Assembly: GCA_003445035.1 (NCBI GenBank) | Contig: DLVV01000380.1 | Location: 1 to 9,960 of the forward strand | DNA: 9,960 bases | Source: Planctomycetaceae bacterium | Lineage (GTDB): Bacteria; Planctomycetota; Planctomycetia; Planctomycetales; Planctomycetaceae | Direction: 5' to 3' | Part shown: piece by piece, positions 1 to 6,507 of the stretch | How positions within the stretch are numbered: the stretch's first letter is position 1 | Layout: each line of letters begins with the position of its first letter | The notes under the pieces: generated by a model | The model's input: the letters and a program-made list of their open reading frames with translations, nothing else | Told to the model about the DNA's origin: nothing | The model's database searches: none | Position numbers and translations under genes: made by a program

Positions 1-1353
1 TTTCTTCTTGCCAGCATCTTTCTTTTTGCCACCGGACCTGGACCTGCCACCGGCCCGCTTCCGACCGCCGGCCCGCTTCCTGCCGCCGGACCTCTCGCCC
101 GGAGGGGCTTCACGTCGGACCGAGAAGCGATGGACGGTGGTCTGCGTGTAGGTCTGGTCGGGCTCAAGCAACGTGGAGGGGAATCCGGACTGGTTGGGTG
201 AGTCGGGGAAGTGCTGGCATTCGAGGCAGAATCCTCCGTTGAGTGGATATCCGCCGTTGCCGGGTTCTCCGTCGAGAAAATTGCCGGTGTAGAACTGGAT
301 GCCGGGTTCGGTGGTCAGGATCTCCATCACCCGTCCGCTGCCGGGATGGTGGATCTCGGCCACCGGCCTCAATGATCCGTCGGCTCCGTTGATCACGTAA
401 CAGTGATCGTAGCCTCCCTCGACCTGCTTGATTCTTGATCCAATCGGTTGGGACGAGCGGAAGTCCATTGGCGTCTCGGCAACGGTGGCCTGTTTGCCGG
501 TGGGGATCAGCGTGTCGTCGACCGGAAGGAAGTTGTCACAGTCGAGCGTCAGCTGGTGGTCAAGGATGGTGCCCTTGCCGGCTCCGGCGAGGTTCCAGTA
601 GCAGTGGTTGGTCAGGTTGAGCACGGTCGCCTTGTCGGTTGTCGCCTTGTACTCAATCCTCAGTTCATTGCGTTCGGTGAGCCAGTAGGTGACGTCGACG
701 GTCAGCGTGCCGGGATAGTTCTCTTCTCCGTCGGGGCTCACCAGTTGCAGTGCGATGCCGACGGCCCCGTCCTTCTTGACGGTCTTGCCGGTCCACGCAC
801 GACGGTTGAATCCCCGGTCGCCCCCGTGCAGGTGATTGGTGTCGTTGTTGGTGGCAAGCTGGTATTTCTGGTCACCGATCGAGAAGGCACCGGCGGCGAT
901 GCGGTTCGAGTAGCGACCGCAGGTGGCCCCGAAGTAGGGTCCGGGAACGTAGTAGTCCTCGATGTTTTCGAACGCCAGCGTCACGTTCTCGAATCGTTCG
1001 TTCTGGTCGGGGACCCTGACCGCCAGCACGGTGGCGCCCCAGTTGGTCACGTCGACCCGCATGCCGCCGCTGTTGGTCAACTGGAACAGCAGCACGGGTT
1101 TCCCGTCCGGATCGGTCCCGACCTCCTTTTGCGTGGCGGTCGATCCGGAGACGGGCATCGCGGCCCCGCCGCCCTTGGCATCCGCACCGCCTCCACCGCC
1201 TCGTCCTTTTCGTCCTTTGCCGGCCGTCTTGTCCGAGTCGGTTGCTGAATCGGCGGCATCGGGTTCGGCGGGATCGGGCAGGCATCCGCTGACGACCAGG
1301 GAGAGTCCCAGGAGCAGGGAGAGGTGAAGCAACGAACGAACGGCGGTGGTCAT
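1..1353 (-). CDS. galM: Aldose 1-epimerase (galactose mutarotase) lipoprotein, 3' end outside window
   Basis: Aldose 1-epimerases interconvert the alpha and beta anomers of sugars such as galactose. I read 451 codons from ATG at 1353 with no stop before the left edge, so the C-terminus is missing. Residues 1-24 form a lipoprotein signal with lipobox V-S-G-C (Cys24), placing the enzyme outside the cytoplasmic membrane. A Gly/Lys/Arg-rich linker spans about 43-65. The catalytic domain spans about 72-413 and keeps the family's key residues: NHLHGG with His176, NLTNH with His250, YDHCY with Asp316, and LECQHFPDSPN with the catalytic base Glu378. The tail (about 420-451) is a basic low-complexity stretch with repeated GGRKRA units. 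Typical GalM has about 340-350 residues, so the extra length is the signal, linker and tail. The Shine-Dalgarno is weak. It is transcribed divergently from the sigma factor gene. The family call is secure; the natural sugar and the role of the tail are unknown. Confidence 0.93.
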   Translation of the reverse strand, partial: MTTAVRSLLHLSLLLGLSLVVSGCLPDPAEPDAADSATDSDKTAGKGRKGRGGGGGADAKGGGAAMPVSGSTATQKEVGTDPDGKPVLLFQLTNSGGMRVDVTNWGATVLAVRVPDQNERFENVTLAFENIEDYYVPGPYFGATCGRYSNRIAAGAFSIGDQKYQLATNNDTNHLHGGDRGFNRRAWTGKTVKKDGAVGIALQLVSPDGEENYPGTLTVDVTYWLTERNELRIEYKATTDKATVLNLTNHCYWNLAGAGKGTILDHQLTLDCDNFLPVDDTLIPTGKQATVAETPMDFRSSQPIGSRIKQVEGGYDHCYVINGADGSLRPVAEIHHPGSGRVMEILTTEPGIQFYTGNFLDGEPGNGGYPLNGGFCLECQHFPDSPNQSGFPSTLLEPDQTYTQTTVHRFSVRREAPPGERSGGRKRAGGRKRAGGRSRSGGKKKDAGKKK

Positions 1354-1434
1354 GGCCGGGTGTTTCCGGTTTGAGGCACGTGTGGGGCCGGAGGTCAACG
1401 GGAGTCGGCCCGGCCTCCGAGTCCTGATCTTGCT

Positions 1435-1452
1435 CAAGCGGTCGTACGCTTG
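1435..1452. repeat. Short inverted repeat in divergent intergenic region
   Basis: CAAGCG (1435-1440) and CGCTTG (1447-1452) are perfect 6-bp arms around a 6-base centre. The site lies 82 bp from the galM-like start and 163 bp from the sigma start, so it could be an operator for either. Arms this short also arise by chance in GC-rich DNA. Confidence 0.25.
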
Positions 1453-1604
1453 CAAGGGACTGTCACGGACCGAGACGGGGTCGCGGCAGGTCATTGGCGC
1501 GGGTTAGAATCGGGTTGTGTCGTTGGAGCTATTCCCGTTCGCGGAAAACTCAACAATTGGTCCAGCATCTTCGGTATTGCTTGCGTAAGAACTCTCACAC
1601 AGAC

Positions 1605-1608
1605 AAGG
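1605..1608 (+). promoter_or_regulatory. Ribosome binding site deciding the sigma factor start
   Basis: AAGG sits 6 nt before the GTG at 1615 and supports that GTG over the far-upstream TTG at 1450, which would add 55 residues with no resemblance to a sigma factor. Confidence 0.5.
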
Positions 1609-1614
1609 CAAGAA

Positions 1615-2280
1615 GTGACTGAGGCGATTCACACTCCCACTGCCCTCCAGCCTGACACCGAAACGTCCGTTCTCTCGGAGTCTCGGCTGGTCGAGGAAGC
1701 GCGGCGCGGCGAGACCGCGGCGTACGGGGAGTTGGTCCGTCTGTATGAGCGTCGGCTGGTTCGGGTGATCGGACGTTTTATCCGTGATGCCTGGCAGGTT
1801 GAGGACCTGGCCCAGGAGACTTTCCTGCGAGCCTACACGCGGTTGGGGCAGTTCGACACGTCTCGGCGTTTTGGGCCGTGGTTGTTTCGGATCGGAGTCA
1901 ACCTGACGTTGGACCACCTGAGAAAGATCAAGCGACGGGGCCGCCAGGCCCTGTTCAGCGAGAGTCCATCGGAGCGGACTCCCGATCCCTCGGTTGAGGA
2001 TCCACGTCGGGACCTGGACCTGAAGCAGGAGGTCCGTGAGGTCCTGGAGTCGGTTCCGGAAAAATACCGGACGGTCCTGGTGCTTCGGGATCTCGAGAAC
2101 TTTTCGACTGCCGAGATTGCGGGGATCCTGCATCGGAAGGAAGCAACGATCCGCTGGAGGCTGGCCGAGGCCCGACAACGGTTCCAGTTGTTGTGGCAGA
2201 AGCGGCTCGACCAGGACAGCCGGTCGTCTCGATTGGATCAACGGCCCGACACGGTGAACGGGGAGGGCCACCGACGATGA
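1615..2280 (+). CDS. ECF-type RNA polymerase sigma factor (RpoE-like sigma-70 family)
   Basis: This alternative sigma factor should direct RNA polymerase to a dedicated promoter set when released from its anti-sigma partner. The protein has 221 residues, usual for the ECF group, reading from GTG 1615. Region 2 covers about 35-105, including DLAQETFLRAY (64-74) and the FGPWLFRIGVNLTLDHLRK stretch that recognises and melts the -10 element. A charged linker (about 110-137) joins it to region 4 (about 138-190), whose helix-turn-helix runs through STAEIAGILHRKEATIRWRLAEAR and reads the -35 element. No extra C-terminal domain is present beyond a short polar tail. The stop codon overlaps the start of the anti-sigma gene (ATGA at 2277-2280), which argues for translational coupling. 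The ECF subgroup and the target promoters cannot be told from the sequence alone. The family call is firm. Confidence 0.93.
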   Translation: MTEAIHTPTALQPDTETSVLSESRLVEEARRGETAAYGELVRLYERRLVRVIGRFIRDAWQVEDLAQETFLRAYTRLGQFDTSRRFGPWLFRIGVNLTLDHLRKIKRRGRQALFSESPSERTPDPSVEDPRRDLDLKQEVREVLESVPEKYRTVLVLRDLENFSTAEIAGILHRKEATIRWRLAEARQRFQLLWQKRLDQDSRSSRLDQRPDTVNGEGHRR

Positions 2281-2966
2281 TCAGTTGTGGCCAGGCACGT
2301 GACGAGTTGGCGCTGGAGGTCGGCCAGGATCTCGAGCCGAGTCCCGAGTTGCGTGACCACCTGGTCGATTGTCCCGATTGCTGCCGGGCCTGGCTGGCCC
2401 TGCAGGAATCGCACGGGCACCTGCAACACCTGAAGCTCGGCTCGCCGATCGTTGAGTCTCCCGGATTGTGGGACGATGTCGCGGTGGCGATTCAAGACCG
2501 AGGATTGCGGCCCGAGCGGTCGACGTTTCCCAGCTGGTTGCTGGGGATGGCCGTCGGCGTGTTGTTCACCCTGTTCTTCCTGGACTCGATTCGGCCGACA
2601 TCGGACGCGGAGACCCTGGTCATCGAGATGCCGGTCCGCGGCCTGTCGACGTCGATCGAAGTGCCGTATCAGCCGCAGTGGCCGCCGCTGAAGGCGGCTG
2701 TGCCGATCGAGCTGGAACTGGTCGAGATCGCCTCGGCGAACGACCGCAATGGTTCGGTGTCCGAAATGCCGGCGGTTCGCAGGTTCCGCTGGCCACAGGC
2801 CTCAGGCCGGATCACATCCTCTCCGTACCAACTGGTCAACCGGCCAATCCGGCGGCGTGGCATCGCCGACGTGACGCCGCCGGCGATCAGGATTCGGCCA
2901 TGGCGGCGACCGATCGAGACCCCATTTCACAAGATTTCCGGGACAATTGACGATGCCGATTTTTGA
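2277..2966 (+). CDS. Membrane-anchored zinc-type anti-sigma factor
   Basis: This is the likely inhibitor of the ECF sigma factor encoded just upstream. It starts at ATG 2277 inside the sigma stop codon (4-nt overlap) and has 229 residues. The N-terminal cytoplasmic part carries the zinc-binding anti-sigma (ZAS) signature: Cys4, then His28-x3-Cys32-x2-Cys35. One hydrophobic segment at about 84-102 (FPSWLLGMAVGVLFTLFFL) should cross the membrane, leaving about 125 residues outside. That outer part is rich in Pro, Arg and Ile and matches no family I know; it may be the sensor. By family knowledge such proteins bind the sigma factor until proteolysis, zinc loss or a conformational change frees it. 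The 3' end overlaps the FmdB-type gene by 14 nt. The anti-sigma role follows from motif, topology and context; the signal is unknown. Confidence 0.85.
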   Translation: MISCGQARDELALEVGQDLEPSPELRDHLVDCPDCCRAWLALQESHGHLQHLKLGSPIVESPGLWDDVAVAIQDRGLRPERSTFPSWLLGMAVGVLFTLFFLDSIRPTSDAETLVIEMPVRGLSTSIEVPYQPQWPPLKAAVPIELELVEIASANDRNGSVSEMPAVRRFRWPQASGRITSSPYQLVNRPIRRRGIADVTPPAIRIRPWRRPIETPFHKISGTIDDADF

Positions 2967-3168
2967 GTATCGTTGTGGGCTTTGCGAGGTTGAGTTCGAG
3001 TTGCTGGTGCGGGCCTCGACGGTGCCGGCCTGTCCCGAATGCGAGTCCCAGACGCTCGACAAACTGCTCAGTGCTCCTGCGGTCCGATCCGGCCACTCGC
3101 TGCCGTTGGCCTCGGACTGTCCGCCTCCCGAAACCGGTCCCTGCGGTCCGAGTTGCTGCCGCATCTAG
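2953..3168 (+). CDS. FmdB-family small zinc-ribbon protein
   Basis: This 71-residue protein begins MPIFEYRCGLC, the hallmark opening of the FmdB/CxxC_CxxC family. Two Cys pairs, Cys8/Cys11 and Cys27/Cys30, form a predicted zinc ribbon. The rest is Pro/Ser-rich and ends in a second Cys cluster (GPCGPSCCRI). The family was named from a putative regulator of formamidase genes, but most members have no proven role. The ATG at 2953 lies inside the anti-sigma gene (14-nt overlap), with GGGA at 2940-2943 as a plausible Shine-Dalgarno. A TTG two codons earlier is less likely because family members begin at MPxYEY/MPIFEY. The overlap suggests co-expression with the sigma/anti-sigma pair, but a functional link is only inferred. 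Confidence 0.85.
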   Translation: MPIFEYRCGLCEVEFELLVRASTVPACPECESQTLDKLLSAPAVRSGHSLPLASDCPPPETGPCGPSCCRI

Positions 3169-3181
3169 AGTGGCTGACGAG

Positions 3182-3205
3182 GTGCCGGCACGTCGAGTCG
3201 TCGAC
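3182..3205. repeat. Two abutting perfect palindromes downstream of the FmdB-type gene
   Basis: GTGCCGGCAC (3182-3191) is a perfect 10-bp palindrome. It is followed directly by GTCGA-GTCG-TCGAC (3192-3205), a 5-bp-arm hairpin. They begin 14 nt after the FmdB-type stop codon, so they could act in transcript termination or mRNA 3' end protection, although no U-rich tail follows. They could also be protein-binding sites belonging to the dnaA upstream region. Confidence 0.4.
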
Positions 3206-3208
3206 AGG

Positions 3209-3217
3209 TTGTCAACA
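3209..3217 (+). promoter_or_regulatory. Candidate DnaA box
   Basis: TTGTCAACA matches 7 of 9 positions of the E. coli consensus TTATCCACA and 8 of 9 of the TTGTCCACA form known from high-GC bacteria. It lies 384 bp before the dnaA start. The mismatch falls in the usually conserved core, so binding is uncertain. Confidence 0.3.
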
Positions 3218-3281
3218 TCACCGTCGGGCGGGGAGATGTGTCGAGTCTTGTGATCGCCCGGATTTCGGTCACCTGTTCGAC

Positions 3282-3290
3282 GGTGGAAAA
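3282..3290 (-). promoter_or_regulatory. Candidate DnaA box
   Basis: On the minus strand this reads TTTTCCACC, 7 of 9 to TTATCCACA with the CCAC core intact. It lies about 40 bp before the predicted dnaA -35 box. A related GGTGGAA copy starts 15 bp further on, at 3297. A weaker core ATCCAC (3341-3346) falls inside the promoter spacer. Together these could mediate DnaA autorepression. Confidence 0.35.
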
Positions 3291-3329
3291 CGAATTGGTG
3301 GAATGTTTTCGATTTGTCGGCCGGCAGGT

Positions 3330-3357
3330 TTGACACGCGCATCCACGCCGGTAGGAT
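3330..3357 (+). promoter_or_regulatory. Sigma70-like promoter for dnaA
   Basis: A perfect -35 box TTGACA (3330-3335) is followed after 16 bp by TAGGAT (3352-3357) as -10. Transcription would start near 3364 and give a leader of about 230 nt before the dnaA ATG. The perfect -35 stands out in this GC-rich background. The -10 box matches TATAAT at 4 of 6 positions. Confidence 0.5.
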
Positions 3358-3395
3358 CGTCGCCACTGACTGATTGAGTGAATGACAGAGCCGGT

Positions 3396-3446
3396 ATGAG
3401 AGGTGAGCCTCTCTTGCTCATTTCGACCTCTCGCGGCTCTTCCTGA
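3396..3446 (+). other. Structured stretch of the dnaA leader, with a possible 16-codon uORF
   Basis: GAGAGG (3398-3403) can pair with CCTCTC at 3408-3413 across a 4-nt loop, or with an identical CCTCTC at 3427-3432, so two mutually exclusive hairpins are possible. An ATG at 3396 opens a 16-residue frame (MRGEPLLLISTSRGSS, stop 3444-3446) that covers both copies. The arrangement resembles an attenuator, but no Shine-Dalgarno is strong and translation of the small frame is unproven. Confidence 0.25.
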
Positions 3447-3577
3447 CCACGTCCAAACGACTCCGCGCACAAGCAGGAAGTTCCACCGCGCCACGCGCCC
3501 AGGCAACGGAGTGCCAGAGACTCTCGCCCGGGGAGTGCGTCGCTGACAGGAGCGCGACCTGCGCGCGCAGACGACCC

Positions 3578-3586
3578 GGGGGGGGG
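3578..3586 (+). promoter_or_regulatory. Unusual G9 ribosome binding site of dnaA
   Basis: Nine consecutive G residues end 6 nt before the dnaA ATG at 3593 and are the only candidate Shine-Dalgarno. Pairing to a CCUCC anti-SD would use G-C plus one G-U pair. The run begins just after CCC, so CCC/GGG pairing could also fold it away. Confidence 0.45.
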
Positions 3587-3592
3587 TGCACG

Positions 3593-5071
3593 ATGCAGCC
3601 CGCAACCACGAAGAAACAACCGGATCGGCCCGCCCAGGAGCCCGACAGCGTGCCCGAAAAGGCCGAGTCGGCCCGGATACTTAAGCGGCTTGCCGATCGG
3701 GTGGGGCCGAAGAACTACGAAAACTGGTTCCTGGGTCGTTGCACGGTCACCGTCGATGGGGACGAGGTCCGATTCGGGGTCGGCAGTCCATTCGTGGTCA
3801 GTTGGATGCAACAGCGGTTCCGCGAGGCCATGCAGGGCACGGCTACCGACGTGCTGGGGCCCTCGGCCCGTGTGCGACTGGATGTGGACCCGAACGTGAT
3901 ACCCGAGGTGGTCGGAGAGGGTGATCCCGCTGCGAGGAGGTCCCCGGCGGTCGGAGTGGTCGCCGGATCCGGAACGCCAGCCCCCGGCGGCGATCGCGAG
4001 GGTGGTGACGGGCGGCGATCCACGACCCGTCGGCGATTTGCCGATCTCGGCGATTTCGTCGTTGGCGACAGCAACCGCCTGGCCTGGACAGCCGCATCGC
4101 GGATCTGCGATGCACCGGCTGACGGGCTCAGCCCGCTTTACCTGTTCGGGCATGTGGGTGTCGGAAAGACGCACCTGCTGGAGGGCATCTACCGGCGAAT
4201 TCGGCGATTGTATCCATCGTTGCGGGTGACCTACCTGACGGCTGAGACGTTCACGAATTATTTCACGGCGGCGTTGCGGGAGAGGTCGACACCGGGCTTT
4301 CGCCAGAGGTTCCGCAGTATCGATGTGCTGCTGGTCGACGACGTGGATTTTCTGGACGCCAAGAAGGGGGTGCAGGAGGAGTTTCTGCACACGCTCAAGC
4401 AGCTTGAAGCCAACGGCAGCCACGTGGTGCTGGCGGCCAATCAGCATCCGCGGCTGTTGGCGAAGTTCAGCGAGGAACTCAGTTCGCGACTGATGGCCGG
4501 ATTGGTCTGTCGGATCGAGCCCCCCGAACTGGGGACTCGTCGAAAGATCGTGGGCCGGTTGGCCAAGCGGATGTCGGTGACGTTCACTCCCGAGGCCCTG
4601 GCGGTCGTCGCACGTCGATTCACCCACAGCGTCCGTGAATTGAAGGGGGCCCTGTACTGCCTGCAGAACTGGTCGATCGCCTCGGGCCGCCAGCGGATCT
4701 CGGCTTCGGTCTCACGCCGGGTCCTGGCCGAGTTGGAACGAGACTGTATCCGGATTGTCGCGTTGGGAGATGTCGAACGGGCGATCTGTTCCCTGTTCGG
4801 GGTGCGAGCCGCGGAGTTGAAGTCGTCTCGTCGGACGCGGAGCCTTGTGCAGCCACGGATGCTGGCCATGTTCCTGGCCCGCAAGCACACCCAGGCCGCT
4901 TACAGCGAAATCGGCGAGTTCTTCGGGGGCCGGAACCACAGCACGGTGATGTCGGCGGTGGCGAAGGTCCAGGACTGGTTGTCGACCGACACGCCGGTGA
5001 TGGTCAGCTCGCAGTCCCTGTCGGTTCAGGAGGTCGTCGATTCGGTCGAGCAGCAGTTGCTGGCCGGTTGA
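3593..5071 (+). CDS. dnaA: Chromosomal replication initiator protein DnaA
   Basis: DnaA is the AAA+ ATPase that binds and opens the replication origin and loads the helicase. The product has 492 residues. Domain I is at about 25-85 (LADRVGPKNYENWFLGRC through WMQQRFREAM). A Gly/Arg-rich linker (about 105-147) replaces domain II. The AAA+ core (about 148-380) shows Walker A GHVGVGKT (186-193), Walker B VLLVDDVDFL (245-254), a sensor 1 region AANQHPR (281-287), the box VII arginine in SSRLMAGL (Arg299) and sensor II in HSVRELKGAL (Arg348). Domain IV (about 385-462) carries the DNA-binding signature, including RMLAMFLARKHT and FFGGRNHSTVM. Sensor 1 departs from the common TSD form. About 30 residues follow domain IV, more than in E. 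coli. dnaN and recF are absent on both sides: an ECF sigma operon lies upstream and a convergent TPR gene downstream. Planctomycete genomes may hold more than one dnaA, so this could be a paralogue. Confidence 0.95.
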   Translation: MQPATTKKQPDRPAQEPDSVPEKAESARILKRLADRVGPKNYENWFLGRCTVTVDGDEVRFGVGSPFVVSWMQQRFREAMQGTATDVLGPSARVRLDVDPNVIPEVVGEGDPAARRSPAVGVVAGSGTPAPGGDREGGDGRRSTTRRRFADLGDFVVGDSNRLAWTAASRICDAPADGLSPLYLFGHVGVGKTHLLEGIYRRIRRLYPSLRVTYLTAETFTNYFTAALRERSTPGFRQRFRSIDVLLVDDVDFLDAKKGVQEEFLHTLKQLEANGSHVVLAANQHPRLLAKFSEELSSRLMAGLVCRIEPPELGTRRKIVGRLAKRMSVTFTPEALAVVARRFTHSVRELKGALYCLQNWSIASGRQRISASVSRRVLAELERDCIRIVALGDVERAICSLFGVRAAELKSSRRTRSLVQPRMLAMFLARKHTQAAYSEIGEFFGGRNHSTVMSAVAKVQDWLSTDTPVMVSSQSLSVQEVVDSVEQQLLAG

Positions 5072-5157
5072 TCGAAATTGGCCGATTCACTGCGGCCGTT
5101 CGACGGATGCGCACCGGCCGGACCCGACCCTTGCTGACAGGGGACGTCGCGATGGCA
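5072..5157. other. Convergent intergenic region between dnaA and the TPR lipoprotein gene
   Basis: In these 86 bases two convergent genes end. Possible weak stem-loops are GGCCG / CGGCC just after the dnaA stop and CCCT / AGGG nearer the TPR gene. Neither has a U-tract, so I do not call a rho-independent terminator. Confidence 0.35.
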
Positions 5158-6435
5158 CTACGGTTTGTTTTCGAGCTGCTTCTCGAAGATCGAGAGCGGA
5201 TCGTTCGAATTGGACTCGATCGTCGGAGCGGTGATCGAGCCGGCCGGAACGGCCGGAGCCGGTGCCAGTTCGGCAGGCGTGGCCGCCGCTGGCTGGGCGG
5301 AGACCGTCCCGCTGGTGGTGGGAGAGGCCTGTTGGATTCTGCGAGGGACCAGCGAACTGGATCCGATGCCGAGTCCGAGTCGAGCGGCGCTGCGTGAGAA
5401 TTCTGGGCTGATCCGGCGAGAACGGGTGATTGCTCCGGCAGGAGCGATTCCGGACCCATCAGAAGGGGGCGGATTGGTGGTACCGGCCCAGGGAATGGGA
5501 CGGGAGGGAAGGTCGGCCGCCGGTGTCGAACCGGGTGCGGTGGGGGTCAACTCGCGTGCCGGATTGGCGGCGGTGAGTGTCTTGGGAGCGGTCGAGTCAC
5601 CGGGGAGTTGCCCGATGGCTGACGGGACGAGGGGCACGTCGGCGTCGATGGTGGCCGTCGATTTCCTGGTGAACTGCGGCAGAGCCGTTGCCGGGTCATT
5701 GGTATCGATCGGCAGTTGCCTGGGTGGATCGGCGGCGATGGGACCATTGGCGGCCTTGGTGGCGGTGGTGAGGGGTCGTCCCTTGGGGAACAGTCGGGCG
5801 AGCTTGGCTTCGGCCTTCGAGCCGGCTTTTTTGAGTGTCGCGAGAGCGTCGTCGTAACGTCCCTGGCGGGCCTGGACGGTGCCGAGGTTGTTGAGAGCGA
5901 ACGCGTTGGTCGGATCGACGGACAGGGCCCTGGTCAGCAGGGCTTCAGCCGTCTTCAGATCGGAACGTTGCAGCTTCGAGAAACCGTAGTCGCTGAGGAG
6001 ATTGGCGTTCCGCGGGTCAGCGGCGATGGCGGTTTCGAAGTGGTGATCGCTGGCGGTGAAGTCGCGGGCACGGTCGCTGATCAGGGCCATCAGGTGGTGA
6101 GCTTCGACGTGGTTGGGCTGGACGGCGAGAACCGCTTCGAGGTGTCCGGCGGCGGTGGTCAGCCGACCCGACCGGAAGGCGTCTCGCCCGGCGATGAGCT
6201 TGGTCTGAGTGGCATTGGGTTGGGGTTCACGGTCGGTTGCCTGTCCTCCGACTGCGGCCACGCCGGCGTCGGGGCCATCAAGCGTATCGGGAGGTTTGGG
6301 CACGTCTTTGCTGGCCAGGGGCCAGCCGGGCAGACGAAAATGGGTCCCCAGGTCGGGGTTGAATATCGACGACCGACACCCGGTCAACACCAGCAACATC
6401 ACCAGCCCGCCGGTGCAACACGCGATACGATTCAT
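5158..6435 (-). CDS. TPR-repeat lipoprotein with Pro/Ala-rich C-terminal half
   Basis: The product has 425 residues from ATG 6435. I prefer this ATG over the one at 6444 because AGGA lies 8 nt before it and because it gives a canonical lipoprotein signal MNRIACCTGGLVMLLVLTGC (lipobox Cys20). About four tetratricopeptide repeats cover about 75-215 (for example AVLAVQPNHVEAHHLMALISDR and ALSVDPTNAFALNNLGTVQARQGRYDDAL), a fold that binds other proteins. The second half (about 216-425) is low-complexity, rich in Pro, Ala, Thr and Ser, and probably disordered. The overall plan recalls TadD-like pilus or secretion lipoproteins, but no tad genes are nearby, so I do not claim that role. It is convergent with dnaA and has its own predicted promoter. 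Location on the outer face of a membrane is inferred from the lipobox. Confidence 0.85.
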   Translation of the reverse strand: MNRIACCTGGLVMLLVLTGCRSSIFNPDLGTHFRLPGWPLASKDVPKPPDTLDGPDAGVAAVGGQATDREPQPNATQTKLIAGRDAFRSGRLTTAAGHLEAVLAVQPNHVEAHHLMALISDRARDFTASDHHFETAIAADPRNANLLSDYGFSKLQRSDLKTAEALLTRALSVDPTNAFALNNLGTVQARQGRYDDALATLKKAGSKAEAKLARLFPKGRPLTTATKAANGPIAADPPRQLPIDTNDPATALPQFTRKSTATIDADVPLVPSAIGQLPGDSTAPKTLTAANPARELTPTAPGSTPAADLPSRPIPWAGTTNPPPSDGSGIAPAGAITRSRRISPEFSRSAARLGLGIGSSSLVPRRIQQASPTTSGTVSAQPAAATPAELAPAPAVPAGSITAPTIESNSNDPLSIFEKQLENKP

Positions 6436-6507
6436 CGTCCACATCCTGGATGGGAGAGGTGTACGGGATGAGGGGCCGACGAGATCGATGGCGGCCCGGA
6501 CGCCGGG

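Larger units (their letters stand above)
1354..1614. other. Divergent intergenic region between galM-like gene and sigma factor gene
   Basis: These 261 bases separate two divergent starts and should carry promoters for both. A TAGAAT hexamer at 1505-1510 resembles a -10 box for the sigma operon, but I see no matching -35 at the right spacing. I also see no convincing ECF-type GGAAC/CGTC pair, so autoregulation by the neighbouring sigma factor is not supported by eye. An inverted repeat CGGAGG (1389-1394) / CCTCCG (1414-1419) lies near the galM-like start. The sigma reading frame stays open back to a TTG at 1450, but this part lacks sigma-family sequence and I treat it as non-coding. Confidence 0.5.
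3169..3592. other. Intergenic region upstream of dnaA with regulatory or origin-like signals
   Basis: These 424 bases between the FmdB-type gene and dnaA hold no convincing protein gene. In order they contain two abutting palindromes (3182-3205), a DnaA-box-like TTGTCAACA (3209-3217), a locally AT-richer patch with direct repeats of GGTGGAA (3282-3288 and 3297-3303) and arms GAAAAC (3286-3291) / GTTTTC (3305-3310), a sigma70-like promoter (3330-3357), and a leader of about 230 nt with pairing potential (3396-3446). The layout suits dnaA autoregulation. I cannot show that it is the replication origin, because a true cluster of close-match DnaA boxes is lacking. Confidence 0.5.

Noticed and set aside
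448..1248. 266-codon plus-strand open frame opposite the mutarotase gene
   Set aside because: The minus strand encodes all catalytic motifs of aldose 1-epimerase; this frame is its shadow.
1450..1614. N-terminal extension of the sigma factor to TTG 1450
   Set aside because: The extra 55 residues do not resemble ECF sigma sequence, and a Shine-Dalgarno directly precedes GTG 1615.
3169..3592. Firm call of a replication origin
   Set aside because: Only imperfect DnaA-box-like sites are present, with no dense cluster and no genome-wide skew to consult.
3269..4627. 452-codon open frame on the minus strand opposite dnaA
   Set aside because: It is the antisense of conserved dnaA codons, its product is Arg/Pro/Gly-rich with no recognisable domain, and dnaA on the other strand is unmistakable. 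It is a GC-rich shadow frame.
5072..5157. Bidirectional rho-independent terminator between dnaA and the TPR gene
   Set aside because: Only 4-5 bp stems without U-tracts are visible.
5716..6471. 251-codon plus-strand open frame opposite the TPR gene
   Set aside because: The minus-strand frame has a lipobox and TPR repeats; the plus-strand product is Gly/Val-rich with no domain.
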